Below are positions 50,454 to 58,448 of a stretch of 64,000 bases of DNA, one piece after another. Position numbers and translations under genes: made by a program. Each line of letters begins with the position of its first letter. The stretch's first letter is position 1. Source of the stretch: Conus ventricosus (Eukaryota; Mollusca; Gastropoda; Neogastropoda; Conidae); NCBI GenBank assembly GCA_018398815.1, contig CM031614.1, positions 52,641,767-52,705,766 on the forward strand, written 5' to 3'. Under the pieces are notes generated by a model. It was not told where the DNA came from, searched no databases, and saw only the letters and a list, made by a program, of their open reading frames with translations.

Positions 50454-51420
50454 TCAAATATTTTTACGTAAATTAATTAACGGAACTGTGTCTGGGGGGA
50501 TTATCTGCAGTTCTTCTTTTACAAAAGATCTTTGAGGACTGGTTGTTTTGTTGTGTCAGTTTCTCGTAAATAGTACACGGGCGGATTCATTTTTACAATT
50601 CTTTTTATTTCATATGGATCAACACTCCAAACTGGATCTGTTGCCCTGATGCGAGTGTCCCCTTCTGCTTCCCCGGTAAATAAAGGTACCTTACTTTTAA
50701 ACCAAACGTAATAGTTTGATGGTTGTACGGGAGTCTTCAGCAACATTTATTGTTTGTTTTTGATTGCTTGTACTGGTTTTAGCCCTTTAAATTCTTCATT
50801 ATTCATTGCGCGCAAAACTGAGGCAGTCTTCTAACCCATTCTGTGTTGCGAGAATTGTCAATAAGCTCTCTGTGATACTGGTGGGAAAAAAAAGTCTTTC
50901 AGCAAACTGTTTGTTAAAGTTTTCAACTAAAGCCTGTGATCTGTGAACTCCTGGAATGCCTCTTTAATGGTAACTCTATGTTTTAACAATAATTGATTCA
51001 CTTGGCCTTTAAATTCTTTCCCATCATCGACTTGAATCATGCGAGGATAAGTTGAAGGACCTCGTTGGTATATTAGTTGTATGGCAACAGCAACAGCAGA
51101 AGCACTCTTTTGTGTTAATGTTCCGCATCTTTGTATCTTGAAGCCATGTCAATGACTGTGATGCGTACTTAAATCTTTTTCGTCTAATCGTATCGGAGGG
51201 TAAATATAGAAGGTCCATTTGATGGGTGTCGTTCGGTATTGTATTGACAAAGTGTGGTCTCTGTATTCGTCTAGGTGCAGGTAAATAAATTTGCCAAATC
51301 GCTTGTTTAGATAACCATTCTTTTGCTGTTTGTTCGCTGACCCCCTGCCGCTTGGCTTAGCTTTTTTATTGCCGTGATTCCCTTCCAATATCCTTTTGGC
51401 GAATAATAGATTTTGTTCAT
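50454..51420 (-). CDS. Polinton retroviral-type integrase, frameshifted
   Basis: Would insert the element DNA, generating the target duplication. About 320 codons from the ATG at 51,420 (starts MNKIYYSPKGYWKGITAI). Catalytic positions can be traced: the first Asp in MDLLYLP (about 51,200-51,220), the second in IQVDDGKEF (about 51,011-51,037) and the Glu in ALVENFNKQFAE (about 50,896-50,936). The C-terminal domain has ATDPVWS and PPVYYL motifs (50,519-50,746) and ends at 50,454. At least five frameshifts lie between the pieces. Six bases separate it from the upstream minus gene. Confidence 0.9.
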
Positions 51421-51426
51421 TTTTAT

Positions 51427-51837
51427 TCAGCCAATATTATGTGCAATAAAATACACGATGGTCATACCAACGACAATAAACGCGATTTCTTGCATCTTTT
51501 GTTTTTCTGATGGTTGATAAAAGTCGCTGAATTTTGGTGGGGCAATGTTTCGTTTGGGTTTTTGCCTGTTACAAGATAATATTCTTTTATTGCTTGATCA
51601 ACATCTTTAAATGTGTAAGCTGCATGTCCCTGTTTTTTTCAGTGTGTCGTTAATAAAATCTAACTGCTCAATTCTCTGCTTTCATAGTGATCTTGTGCAG
51701 CTGCTAGTTGCTCCATAGCTTTGTTATGTCTTTTTCTCTCGCCGTCATCCCGTAGTTTACTAAACGCATAATTATTTTCCGCTAAAAGCAAGCGCATTCA
51801 CCACAGCGCCGCCTATCATCATTACGAGTGAAGCCAT
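51427..51837 (-). CDS. Recurrent Polinton two-membrane-segment protein, frameshifted
   Basis: Starts MASLVMMIGGAVVNALAF (ATG at 51,837), an N-terminal hydrophobic segment, followed by a polar helical middle with RHNKAMEQLAAAQDHY and LDFINDTLKK, and a C-terminal hydrophobic EIAFIVVGMTIVYFIAHNIG. About 135 codons with three or four shifts. The MASL start with this layout recurs beside integrase in Polintons of marine invertebrates. Function unknown; a virion membrane role is inferred. Confidence 0.7.
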
Positions 51838-51858
51838 TTTTTATAAATGTATTTTTTA

Positions 51859-52091
51859 TTACATATTTATACTGTCTGGAATTATTCCTTGCTTAACTAG
51901 AAAATCTTTCGTAGCAAATGAAGATGCAATAATAGCAATCAGCTTTGCCGAGTCTTCAAAGTCTAGTTTGCCAAGATCTGCTGGTTTAATTCTTAACAAG
52001 CTTTTACCAAGCATTGTGTATCCTATACTTAGGCCCCCAAATAACGGCAGAATGGTATACAAGGTTGGCAACAGTTTTTTTCAGCGCTCAT
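51859..52091 (-). CDS. Small Polinton membrane protein
   Basis: Clean frame (71 codons) from LPTLYTILPLFGG to DSINM; the likely ATG is at 52,091 (MSAEK), joined by a one-base shift at an A-run. One hydrophobic segment at the start (ILPLFGGLSIGYTML) and another near FEDSAKLIAIIASSFA. It is the first gene of the minus block and lies 34 bp head-to-head from the next plus gene. Confidence 0.6.
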
Positions 52092-52125
52092 TTTAAAAAA
52101 AAAAATAATTATAATTAATAAAAAC

Positions 52126-52809
52126 ATGAACACCGATGATCTATTAAACCTTCCTGAACTTATGATTACAAATGACCAGGTTGATGAGCAAGCTATAATG
52201 CCCAAAAAGGAAAGACTGTATTCTTTGGCAGCATGTGGAAAAACAAAACAGTTCCTCGAACTGAATTCAGCATAGAACAGATTCAACAGATGTCGCCACA
52301 AGACATTTTAAAGTATCATAACAGGTATGAAGCGCAACTTGGATCAAGAATGGTAAAAAGTGTGGGCAAAACGGTTCTTAGTTTGTACACTAAACTAGTC
52401 AGTAGATTTGCTCCCATTGATTCTGAACAAGATTTTATGTATGATTTAACACAGATCCAGTTTTAACAAAGTCATTAGAGTCTCTAAGCTGTGATTTATA
52501 TTACAGATTTGGAACATTGTTATCGCCGTTAATCATGGGATTAATTACTTTTAATCATATAGATTTTATTTCCATTCAAAATGACCGAGCCAGAAAATCA
52601 GCAGAACCAGAAAACACTGAATCAGGTGGAGAAAGTAACCAAGCCAGAAAATCAGCAGAAAACACTGAATCAGGTGGAGACCAGTGAAAAGCACCCTTTG
52701 GCGTGTTAAAGCGGGAAAAAAATTAGCAGAGTGGAACAGACAAAAAAAATTAATGTTACAGAATATAACTCATCATGAAAACATAACACCGCCAACGCCA
52801 ACATTTTGA
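52126..52809 (+). CDS. Polinton protein, frameshifted, repeated acidic tail
   Basis: Starts MNTDDLLNLPELMITNDQ at 52,126. One shift leads into FSIEQIQQMSPQDILKYHN and VKSVGKTVLSLYTKLVSRFAP; another gives SLESLSCDLYYRFGTLL. Then a tandemly duplicated RKSAENTESGG-type tail (52,587-52,684). The frame stops at 52,687, or at 52,809 if a further shift joins LAEWNRQKKLMLQN. The helical core recurs in Polintons. No function is known. Confidence 0.5.
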
Positions 52810-52815
52810 TTCAAT

Positions 52816-53067
52816 GCCAGCTAAAAAACTCCATATGATTCAAGACCTACAGCGCCAAAGTCTTCATGGAATATTGAACTTAAAACGTTGCCATTTTTGG
52901 CGCCCTTGCTGCTGTTGGGGCGGTTATTACGGTTATAAAGTATATAAACAAAGACACCAAGAACCAAAGTCCAAACAATCTCAACACTAATACAAAAGAC
53001 GAACACAACAGCACGCCAGGAACGCCAACAACAAAAGATCATTTTGATCCATTTCAGATGCAATAAT
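52816..53067 (+). CDS. Small single-pass membrane protein, frameshifted
   Basis: Starts MPAKK at 52,816; a shift within the first codons gives a basic/proline N-terminus, a hydrophobic segment LAAVGAVITVIKYI and a polar Asn/Thr-rich tail ending FDPFQMQ. About 83 codons. Not recognised. Confidence 0.45.
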
Positions 53068-53096
53068 ATTTTAAAAATTTTTGATAAAAATAGATC

Positions 53097-53330
53097 ATGG
53101 CATATTATTATTTGTTTAAAATGATGGAGTCAATAAATAAAGACATGGAGTCTATAAAAGACATTTCCATAGACCAGAATTGTAATCAATGCGGTTGCTT
53201 AGGATGTAAGAACTTCATTAAGATCTATGCTGACCGATTTCGCGCAGAGGACGTTGAGCAAGACATCCTCGACGATGACGAGTTTTTGAGGCGTGTGTGT
53301 ACTATATTAGACATCTACTATTTAAGATAA
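53097..53330 (+). CDS. Small acidic protein with Cys cluster
   Basis: Intact 77-codon frame from ATG at 53,097. CNQCGCLGC (about residues 29-37) could bind a metal, followed by an acidic stretch (EDVEQDILDDDEFLRRVC). Normal composition and intact frame favour a real gene. Family unknown. Confidence 0.5.
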   Translation: MAYYYLFKMMESINKDMESIKDISIDQNCNQCGCLGCKNFIKIYADRFRAEDVEQDILDDDEFLRRVCTILDIYYLR

Positions 53331-53389
53331 AAACATAGATTGTATTTTTTTTTGATAATTATAAGATAACTTAAATAAGAACTGGTTGT

Positions 53390-53655
53390 ACTTAGAGGAT
53401 GACTTAAGTAAGAACTTGAGTAAAAACTTGAGTAAGAACTTGAGTAAGAACTTGTGGATGACTTGAGGATGACTTGAGGACTACTTGAGGATGACTTGAG
53501 TAAGAACTTGTGGATGACTTGAGGATGACTTGAGGACAACTTGAGGATGACTTGAGGATGACTTAAGGGTGACTTAAGTAAGAACTTGTGGATGACTTAA
53601 GGATGACTTGAGGGCAACTTGAGTAAGAACTTAGAAGTGACTTGGGGTGACTTGA
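53390..53655 (+). repeat. ~10-bp minisatellite inside the Polinton
   Basis: Repeats of GACTTGAGGAT and ACTTGAGTAAGA variants over about 260 bp. The Ser-rich minus-strand frame here is a translation of the array. It separates the plus block of small genes from the right-hand minus genes. Confidence 0.8.
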
Positions 53656-54339
53656 GTGTGTGCAATGCGCGGGTGGAGGTGTGCGTGCGCCTTTGATTAT
53701 TTATAAGAAACGAATGTTCAGAATATAATATATTTATTATCAGTAAAACAGCGAAACAACAACAACAACATAACAATAACAACATATATACAAGCACGAT
53801 CGCGTGCACACACACAAGATAGGGAGGTGCTTGCATGGGAAATGTGAAAGGGGTTTATGGTTCGCGCTTGAGCACCGTAATTCAAGCAGGCTGTCAGTCT
53901 CTCTGCCAACTGAAGATTATTCAAAGCAGCCACCAAGTGCATTTATCAAAAGCTTGATTTAATAAACAAGACAGTTGAATAAAGTCACTCTGTGGCCGCC
54001 TAAATAGGGAGCCTTTGAAGCAGGACGTTGAATAGGAGCATTGAAGCATGTGGAGCAAGAAGAAGTTGAAGCAGAGCCCTGGTTATGCATAACCGTTTAT
54101 TTTTAGAATCATGTCATTTCCCCTTGCTGGTGGTTTGTGACAAGCAGAGCCCCGGTTATGCATAACCGTTATTTTTAGAATCATGTCATTTCCCCTTGCT
54201 GGGTGGTTTGTGACAGGCGCTCTACTGTGAATGTTGCTGCTCCAAGTCGGTTGGCACATGTGGAATCTTTTCCAGTAGTTGGCATATTCTGGAACCTGCA
54301 GCATGACTTTAATTGCGTTCATCTACTGAGGAAGAAGTT
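53656..54339. other. Polinton non-coding region with duplicated palindrome
   Basis: Contains CA/AC-rich sequence and two direct copies of a ~75-bp segment (54,071-54,216), each with the 14-bp perfect palindrome GGTTATGCATAACC. No gene is supported; the minus-strand frame at 54,083-54,322 is a translation of the duplication. Confidence 0.55.
54071..54216 (+). repeat. Direct repeat carrying GGTTATGCATAACC
   Basis: Two ~75-bp copies beginning GCAGAGCCC(T/C)GGTTATGCATAACC and ending GGTGGTTTGTGACA. The shared 14-base palindrome is a candidate binding site for a dimeric protein or a replication or promoter element. Confidence 0.7.
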
Positions 54340-54846
54340 TTAAAGGAAGCCCAACACAAAAAACTGTTTAAATCCAAAAAGTACACTTGCAAGTGCACGC
54401 AGTTTTCTAGCGTGGTCATCAGAATATCCAGTTTTTTCCTTCAACCAGTCTCCCCAATGTTGCTGTATATTCCCCCTGTTTTGCCAAGTCTCATGCCAAT
54501 CTTTACACAAATTCAAAAAATTCCCAAATTGAATGTAGAACATGATAGTTTGTGCATCTTGCCTTCGAATGTTTCTGACCCCTCTTTTCAGTCTGTTGAT
54601 GGTTTCATCTTCACTTTCAGCGTTAAATAGGCTATCTGTAAATACCTCTCTTGTTATTTTTTTTCCGATGTCAGCTTTGTTTGCAAGAAGGTATTCATGA
54701 AGTTCTGCTGGAGTTGATAATTCTTTCCTGCTCTTTTTGATTGTACCTTCCCTTTCTTTGAATAAAGCTTCAAGTTTTCTTTTGGGTTTTTTTTTTGGCA
54801 GTTTCTGCGGTCCATGCAGTTGAGCTTGGGGAACAATATCTTTCAT
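54340..54846 (-). CDS. Right-arm Polinton protein, possible nucleic-acid binding
   Basis: 168 codons from ATG at 54,846: a Lys-rich N-terminus (KLPKKKPKRK), then a helical domain with EVFTDSLFNAESEDETINRLKRG and a C-terminal YSDDHARKLRALASVL segment that looks like a helix-turn-helix recognition helix. The start overlaps the preceding stop as ATGA, so this may be the C-terminal half of one ~265-codon protein with 54,843-55,129. The basic N-terminus suggests DNA or RNA binding. Family not recognised. Confidence 0.6.
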   Translation of the reverse strand: MKDIVPQAQLHGPQKLPKKKPKRKLEALFKEREGTIKKSRKELSTPAELHEYLLANKADIGKKITREVFTDSLFNAESEDETINRLKRGVRNIRRQDAQTIMFYIQFGNFLNLCKDWHETWQNRGNIQQHWGDWLKEKTGYSDDHARKLRALASVLFGFKQFFVLGFL

Positions 54847-55129
54847 TTTCCAAAGTAAACAAAATATTCATGCAACAACAGCTTTTCTTCCTCAGTCCAA
54901 TTGTAAGCAGATGGAGGTAGCAATGTAGTAGATGCAGTAGATGACTGAGGTATTGGTTGTTGAGTAGGTTTAGTACTCATGATTGGGAAAATAAGTGACG
55001 TTTCTTGAATAGAATAATCCAACAGAGCTTGATGTGCAGCGTTTGAAACTCTAATTTCCTGTGCTAATTCTTGTGAAGAAGGACTACCTAGTAAAACCCT
55101 CTCTTCTAAAAAATGCTATCTTGAGACAT
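54843..55129 (-). CDS. Upstream half of the right-arm gene, frameshifted
   Basis: Starts MSQDSIF (ATG at 55,129); a shift at a T-run leads to GSPSSQELAQEIRVSNAAHQ, a Ser/Thr/Pro/Gln-rich linker and NWTEEEKLLLHEYFVYFG before the stop at 54,843. WTEEEK..L resembles the first helix of Myb-like DNA-binding modules, but the rest is not seen. Probably fused to the following frame. Confidence 0.5.
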
Positions 55130-55601
55130 AGAATCAATCAGCAAAGTTTAAAAGTCACAACGCTTTCCTGACTGGAAATCACACACAGTCACGTCTTCAC
55201 ACCACCACAGCACCGGGGGAAATGACAAAATCACTAGGCTAGGTTGCTAACAAAAACAAGTGTTGGGCGGAAATGTCGTCACTGTTACTAATCAGCTGAT
55301 TCTATCTAGTCTTGTGATTGGGGGAAGGGAAGAAACATGTTTTGATATGTTTTATGAAAGGCGGAATGACTGAGCAAGATCCTTTCAGCCACTTATAGAA
55401 ATCTCGCTATTCAGAACTGCAGGCAATAGAAATCGATCGCTATTCATAACTGCTGACTGGCTTTACAAATCCAACGGTGCACGAGTGGAGACCGCTAGCT
55501 TTGCTCTGAATGCTTCTATTGAAATCTCTGGGAGTGCCGCGCTTCACTGCATGCCTTTAAAAAACAACCTGCATAACCACTCTCTCTCACCTGCAGTGTG
55601 T
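55130..55601. other. Polinton right subterminal non-coding region
   Basis: Between the right-arm gene and the right TIR; ends in a short GT tract at about 55,596-55,608. No open frame or other signal is seen. Confidence 0.5.
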
Positions 55602-55965
55602 GTGTGTGGATTTTATGTCAGAAATATAGCTCGTTTTAAAAGACTTTAGAGAGCAGTTAAAGACTGTAGTTTTATTTCACATGAAAGACAGAGACGCATT
55701 TGATGAATGTTTGCGCGAAAATGATGTTATTGAAAATGATCAAGAAAAACATAAGATTAAAAAAAACTAAAATCTGAAAAGTTTAGTAAATTAGTATTGA
55801 AAACAGATAACCCTACACAGTATGTATGTTTGTAGGGTCGTTATTTTTGGTTATTAAAGTCATGCTTAGTAGAGAACTGTAATATGCCGCTTTTGGATTC
55901 GCCCGCCCGAGACCGCCAAGGCCGGTTGAGAGCGGATGAGCCAGAAGCGGCATATACAGTTCTCT
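55602..55965 (-). repeat. Polinton right terminal inverted repeat
   Basis: Inverted copy of 39,988-40,357 with scattered substitutions and small indels, including the outer hairpin (55,870-55,965). Confidence 0.9.
55604..55836 (+). pseudogene. ATPase C-terminal fragment in the right TIR
   Basis: Encodes the last ~78 residues of the packaging ATPase on the plus strand, with substitutions (e.g. MKDRDAFDECLRENDVI against MKDRDSFDECLRENDVI on the left) and a shift at the A-run near 55,762. It lacks the Walker motifs and is a by-product of TIR extension into the gene. Confidence 0.85.
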
Positions 55966-55970
55966 GCCCC
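55966..55970 (+). repeat. Polinton target-site duplication, right
   Basis: GCCCC directly after CAGTTCTCT, matching 39,983-39,987. Confidence 0.7.
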
Positions 55971-56068
55971 AAACGCGTCCGCATTCGCATATGGTTCTGA
56001 TTCGTATTCGGTTCAAAGTCGCAAACAGCCATTTCGCACTGGTAGCTTTAGGCGCCTAATCTATCAAG

Positions 56069-56424
56069 ATGGGGACTGTGAGAATCATCGAACGTGGAGA
56101 GAAGTTTGACGAAAGCGGGATCAAAAACAAATGGAGGTGGGGGTGGACTTTAAAGTCCGTGAAAGTGAGGTCAGATCCCGATGAATTCGAGGGATCGGTC
56201 AACATATTCGAAAGGTTGACGTGCCAGGCAGTGCAAGATGTGTACTGTGCACCACAGACATCGTACACTTGAAGCTGAACATAGGGAGAATCGGTCTTCA
56301 AGCAATGTGCCTTCTGCAGTCAGCATCCGTACTACAGAAGTAATTGAAATTGAAATGCCTTCATCACCCAAGAAGAAGCAGAGCACCCTGTCATGCTTCC
56401 TCCGACCCCATCCTAAAGATTAAA
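56069..56424 (+). pseudogene. Zinc-finger transposase N-terminal remnant in the outer transposon
   Basis: Starts MGTVRIIERGEKF at 56,069; WRWGWTLKSV is followed, after a frame change, by GSARCVLCTTDIVH (a CxxC half-finger) and HLEAEHR-like residues, then PSSPKKKQSTLSCFL before a stop near 56,424. A C2H2-like finger followed by a Lys/Ser 'STLSCFL' motif is typical of the N-terminus of hAT-family proteins in invertebrates. No catalytic domain is present, so the element is non-autonomous. Confidence 0.5.
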
Positions 56425-56947
56425 TGGGCAGCTTTCCCCTGCAGACAAGGGGAAGGGAAAGAATATTTCTGCAGCTTGGCTGTGCTTGTCGTAAGAGGCG
56501 ACAGAACCAGCCCCTCTCAGATTGCTTAGTTCCACATTCCAAACGTGAGTTTTGAATTTTGATAACTGTGTCTCCACCAATAACCATTTTGTTTTGTCTT
56601 GATAACCTGTTGGTCTTTTTTATGCTCTTTTCACATGAAATGTGTTGATATAAATATCATTTTAGATTTAGATGTTTAAGACCTTTGTCTTGTCTTTGAC
56701 AGTGGATTGAATATCTGTATGGATGTACCTTTTCTGCATTAAATCTTGCACTTTTTCTGTGCAATTTTTTTCCCAAAAATAGGGCTCAGAATGAGCCAGA
56801 GTGCACAGATTTTGTTCTAGATTTTCAAAATTTTCTGGGGGGGGCATGCCCCCAGACCCCCCTAGCAGGGCGTGCCTGCTTCGCAGGCACGCATTCGTGG
56901 CTTCGCCACTTCAGAAATTTTCCTCTGATTTTTGGATAGACCATTTT
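56425..56947 (+). other. 3' part of the outer transposon
   Basis: Non-coding. Near the end lies a GC-rich set of palindromes (GGGGGCATGCCCCC at about 56,839-56,854, GTGCCTGCTTCGCAGGCAC at about 56,872-56,891, GTGGCTTCGCCAC at about 56,896-56,909), followed by A/T-rich sequence and the ATTTTAAGCCCTG end. Confidence 0.55.
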
Positions 56948-57735
56948 AAGCCCTGATTGTAGCTTAGGTGATCGTTGATGAATGTAGATTGTGGTTGAGG
57001 TAATTGTTGATTAATGTGGATTGTGGCTGTGTTGATTGTTGATGAATGTAGATTGTGGATGTGGTGATTGTTGATGAAGGCAGATTGTAGTTGTGATGAG
57101 TTTTGATGAAGGTAGACTGCAGAAATTGTTCATGACTGTAGGTTGTAGCTTAGGTGATTGTTGATGAATGCTGATTGTGGTGATTGTTGATGAATGTAGA
57201 TTGTGGATTAGGTGATTTGTTGATGAATTTAGATTATGGTTGTGGTGATTGTGATGAATGTAGATTGTGGATTTTGCGATTGTTGATGAATGTAGATTGT
57301 GGTTGTGGTGATTGTTATTGAATATAGATTGCGGTTGTGATTATTGTTGATGAATGTTGATTCTGGTTGTGGTGATTGTTGATGAATGTAGATTGTAGCT
57401 GTGGTGATTGTTGATGAATGTAGATTGTTGTTGTCATTGTTGATGAAGGTAGATCGTGGTTGTGATTTTTGATGAATGTAGATCGTGGTTATGGTGATTG
57501 TTGATGAATGTAGATTGTAGTTGTGGTAATTGTTGATGAAAGTAGATTGGGTTTGTGGTGATTGTTGATGAATTTGAATTATGAATGTGGTGATTGTTGA
57601 TGCATAGATTGTGGTTGTTGTGATTCTTGATGAATGTCTATTGTGGGTATGATAATTTTGAAGGAACGTAGATTGTGGTTTTGGTGATTGTTGGTGAATG
57701 TAGGTTATGGTTGTGGTGACTGGTGATGAATGACT
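56948..57735 (+). repeat. Minisatellite, right part (~31-bp unit)
   Basis: Units of GATTGTTGATGAATGTAGATTGTGGTTGTGGT with variants; at 57,093-57,148 the left array's unit (GAGTTTTGATGAAGGTAGA..TTGTTCATGAC) reappears. This ties it to 39,296-39,877 as one original array. Confidence 0.8.
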
Positions 57736-57912
57736 AAGATGAGAGGTTTGAAGATGAGGGTGTCATGCGGTTCATGGACACCACAACTTTGCAGACATAT
57801 GACCTTGGCTTTAGGCAGCTTTAACGCTCCAGTCACAACTGAGAAGATCAGTCAAGTCCATGAAACACTTCAGATGGAGTTAAGGCGTCAAGGGTCAGAG
57901 ATATGATAATTA

Positions 57913-58121
57913 TGTGATGTGTGTGTCCAGATCCTCACAAGGTGTTCTTAGTCCCACATTGTGTTGTCAAGGTCACAGGTCAAAGTTCAGCGGTCATATG
58001 GATGAGATGTGTGCGTTGTGTGTCCAGATCCTCACAGGGTGTTCTGGAGTCCTACATTGTGTTGTCAAGGTCACAGGTCAAAGTTCAGCGATGTCATACG
58101 GATGAGATGTGTGTGTTCCAG
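57913..58121 (+). repeat. ~100-bp tandem duplication at the exon 3 acceptor
   Basis: Two copies of GTGTGTCCAGATCCTCACA..GTTGTCAAGGTCACAGGTCAAAGTTCAGCG..GGATGAGATGTGTG. Each unit junction carries GTGTGTCCAG or GTGTTCCAG; the last one is the inferred real splice acceptor. Confidence 0.75.
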
Positions 58122-58233
58122 GTGAAGCAGAAGATCAACCAGGCTTACGAAGCCCTTCAGGTGGTGTTCAGGGGTCCCTTAGCGTCGGACGAGGGGGACC
58201 AGGAGAACGCCACCACGGAGGAGCAGGACTCCA
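58122..58233 (+). CDS. Host gene, third coding exon
   Basis: Phase-0 exon following GTGTTCCAG, encoding VKQKINQAYEALQVVFRG then an acidic Glu/Asp/Thr tail; donor GTAAGC at 58,234 leaves phase 1. Joined to the previous exon it reads across without interruption. A further 27-bp micro-exon at 59,641-59,667 (after TTTGTTTCAG, before GTAAAT) fits the phase but is weak. Confidence 0.65.
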
Positions 58234-58448
58234 GTAAGCTCCCTTCTTTGCCTCTCCTCTCTGTCCCCTGTGGTGCGGTCTCTGTCCTCCCTGTTCTCTT
58301 TCTGTTGTAGAAGTAGGAGTAGAAAAAAGAAATAGTTGTAATAAGAAGAATAATCCTATCTGTGCAAGGGCTTCCACTTATCCACAACTTTGGGGGTTAC
58401 AGAGGAATGCAGAAATTAAAAACAATCAACAAACAAACAAAAAGAAAG

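Larger units (their letters stand above)
39988..55965. mobile_element. Maverick/Polinton, 15,978 bp
   Basis: Large virus-like transposon bounded by inverted repeats (39,988-40,357 and 55,602-55,965) starting AGAGAACTG and ending CAGTTCTCT, flanked by GCCCC on both sides. Gene content is diagnostic: packaging ATPase, retroviral-type integrase, protein-primed family-B DNA polymerase and a major capsid protein, within the usual 15-20 kb. Strand blocks from left: ATPase and two further genes (minus), one plus gene, one minus gene, a plus block from capsid protein through polymerase, a minus block with integrase, a plus block of small genes, and a minus pair on the right. Most genes carry one or more single-base frameshifts, so this copy is not shown to be functional. 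Confidence 0.95.
39878..56947 (+). mobile_element. Outer DNA transposon (~1.1 kb), hAT-like termini, split by the Polinton
   Basis: The left end CAGGGCTTAAAAT (39,878-39,890) is the exact inverse of the right end ATTTTAAGCCCTG (56,935-56,947). ATTGTA is found immediately outside both ends (39,872-39,877; 56,948-56,953), though the host minisatellite itself contains that word. CAGGG-type ends resemble hAT elements, which normally make 8-bp duplications, so superfamily is tentative. Without the Polinton it is about 1,090 bp: 39,878-39,987 plus 55,966-56,947. The right part has a small zinc-finger-like coding remnant and a GC-rich palindromic segment (56,838-56,920). Confidence 0.65.
39232..58121 (+). 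other. Intron 2 of the host gene (~19 kb), carrying nested insertions
   Basis: Donor GTAGGG at 39,232, acceptor GTGTTCCAG ending at 58,121. Almost all of it is a minisatellite split by a transposon that is split by a Polinton, followed by a ~100-bp tandem duplication next to the acceptor. Removing 39,878-56,947 leaves an intron of about 1.8 kb. Confidence 0.65.
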
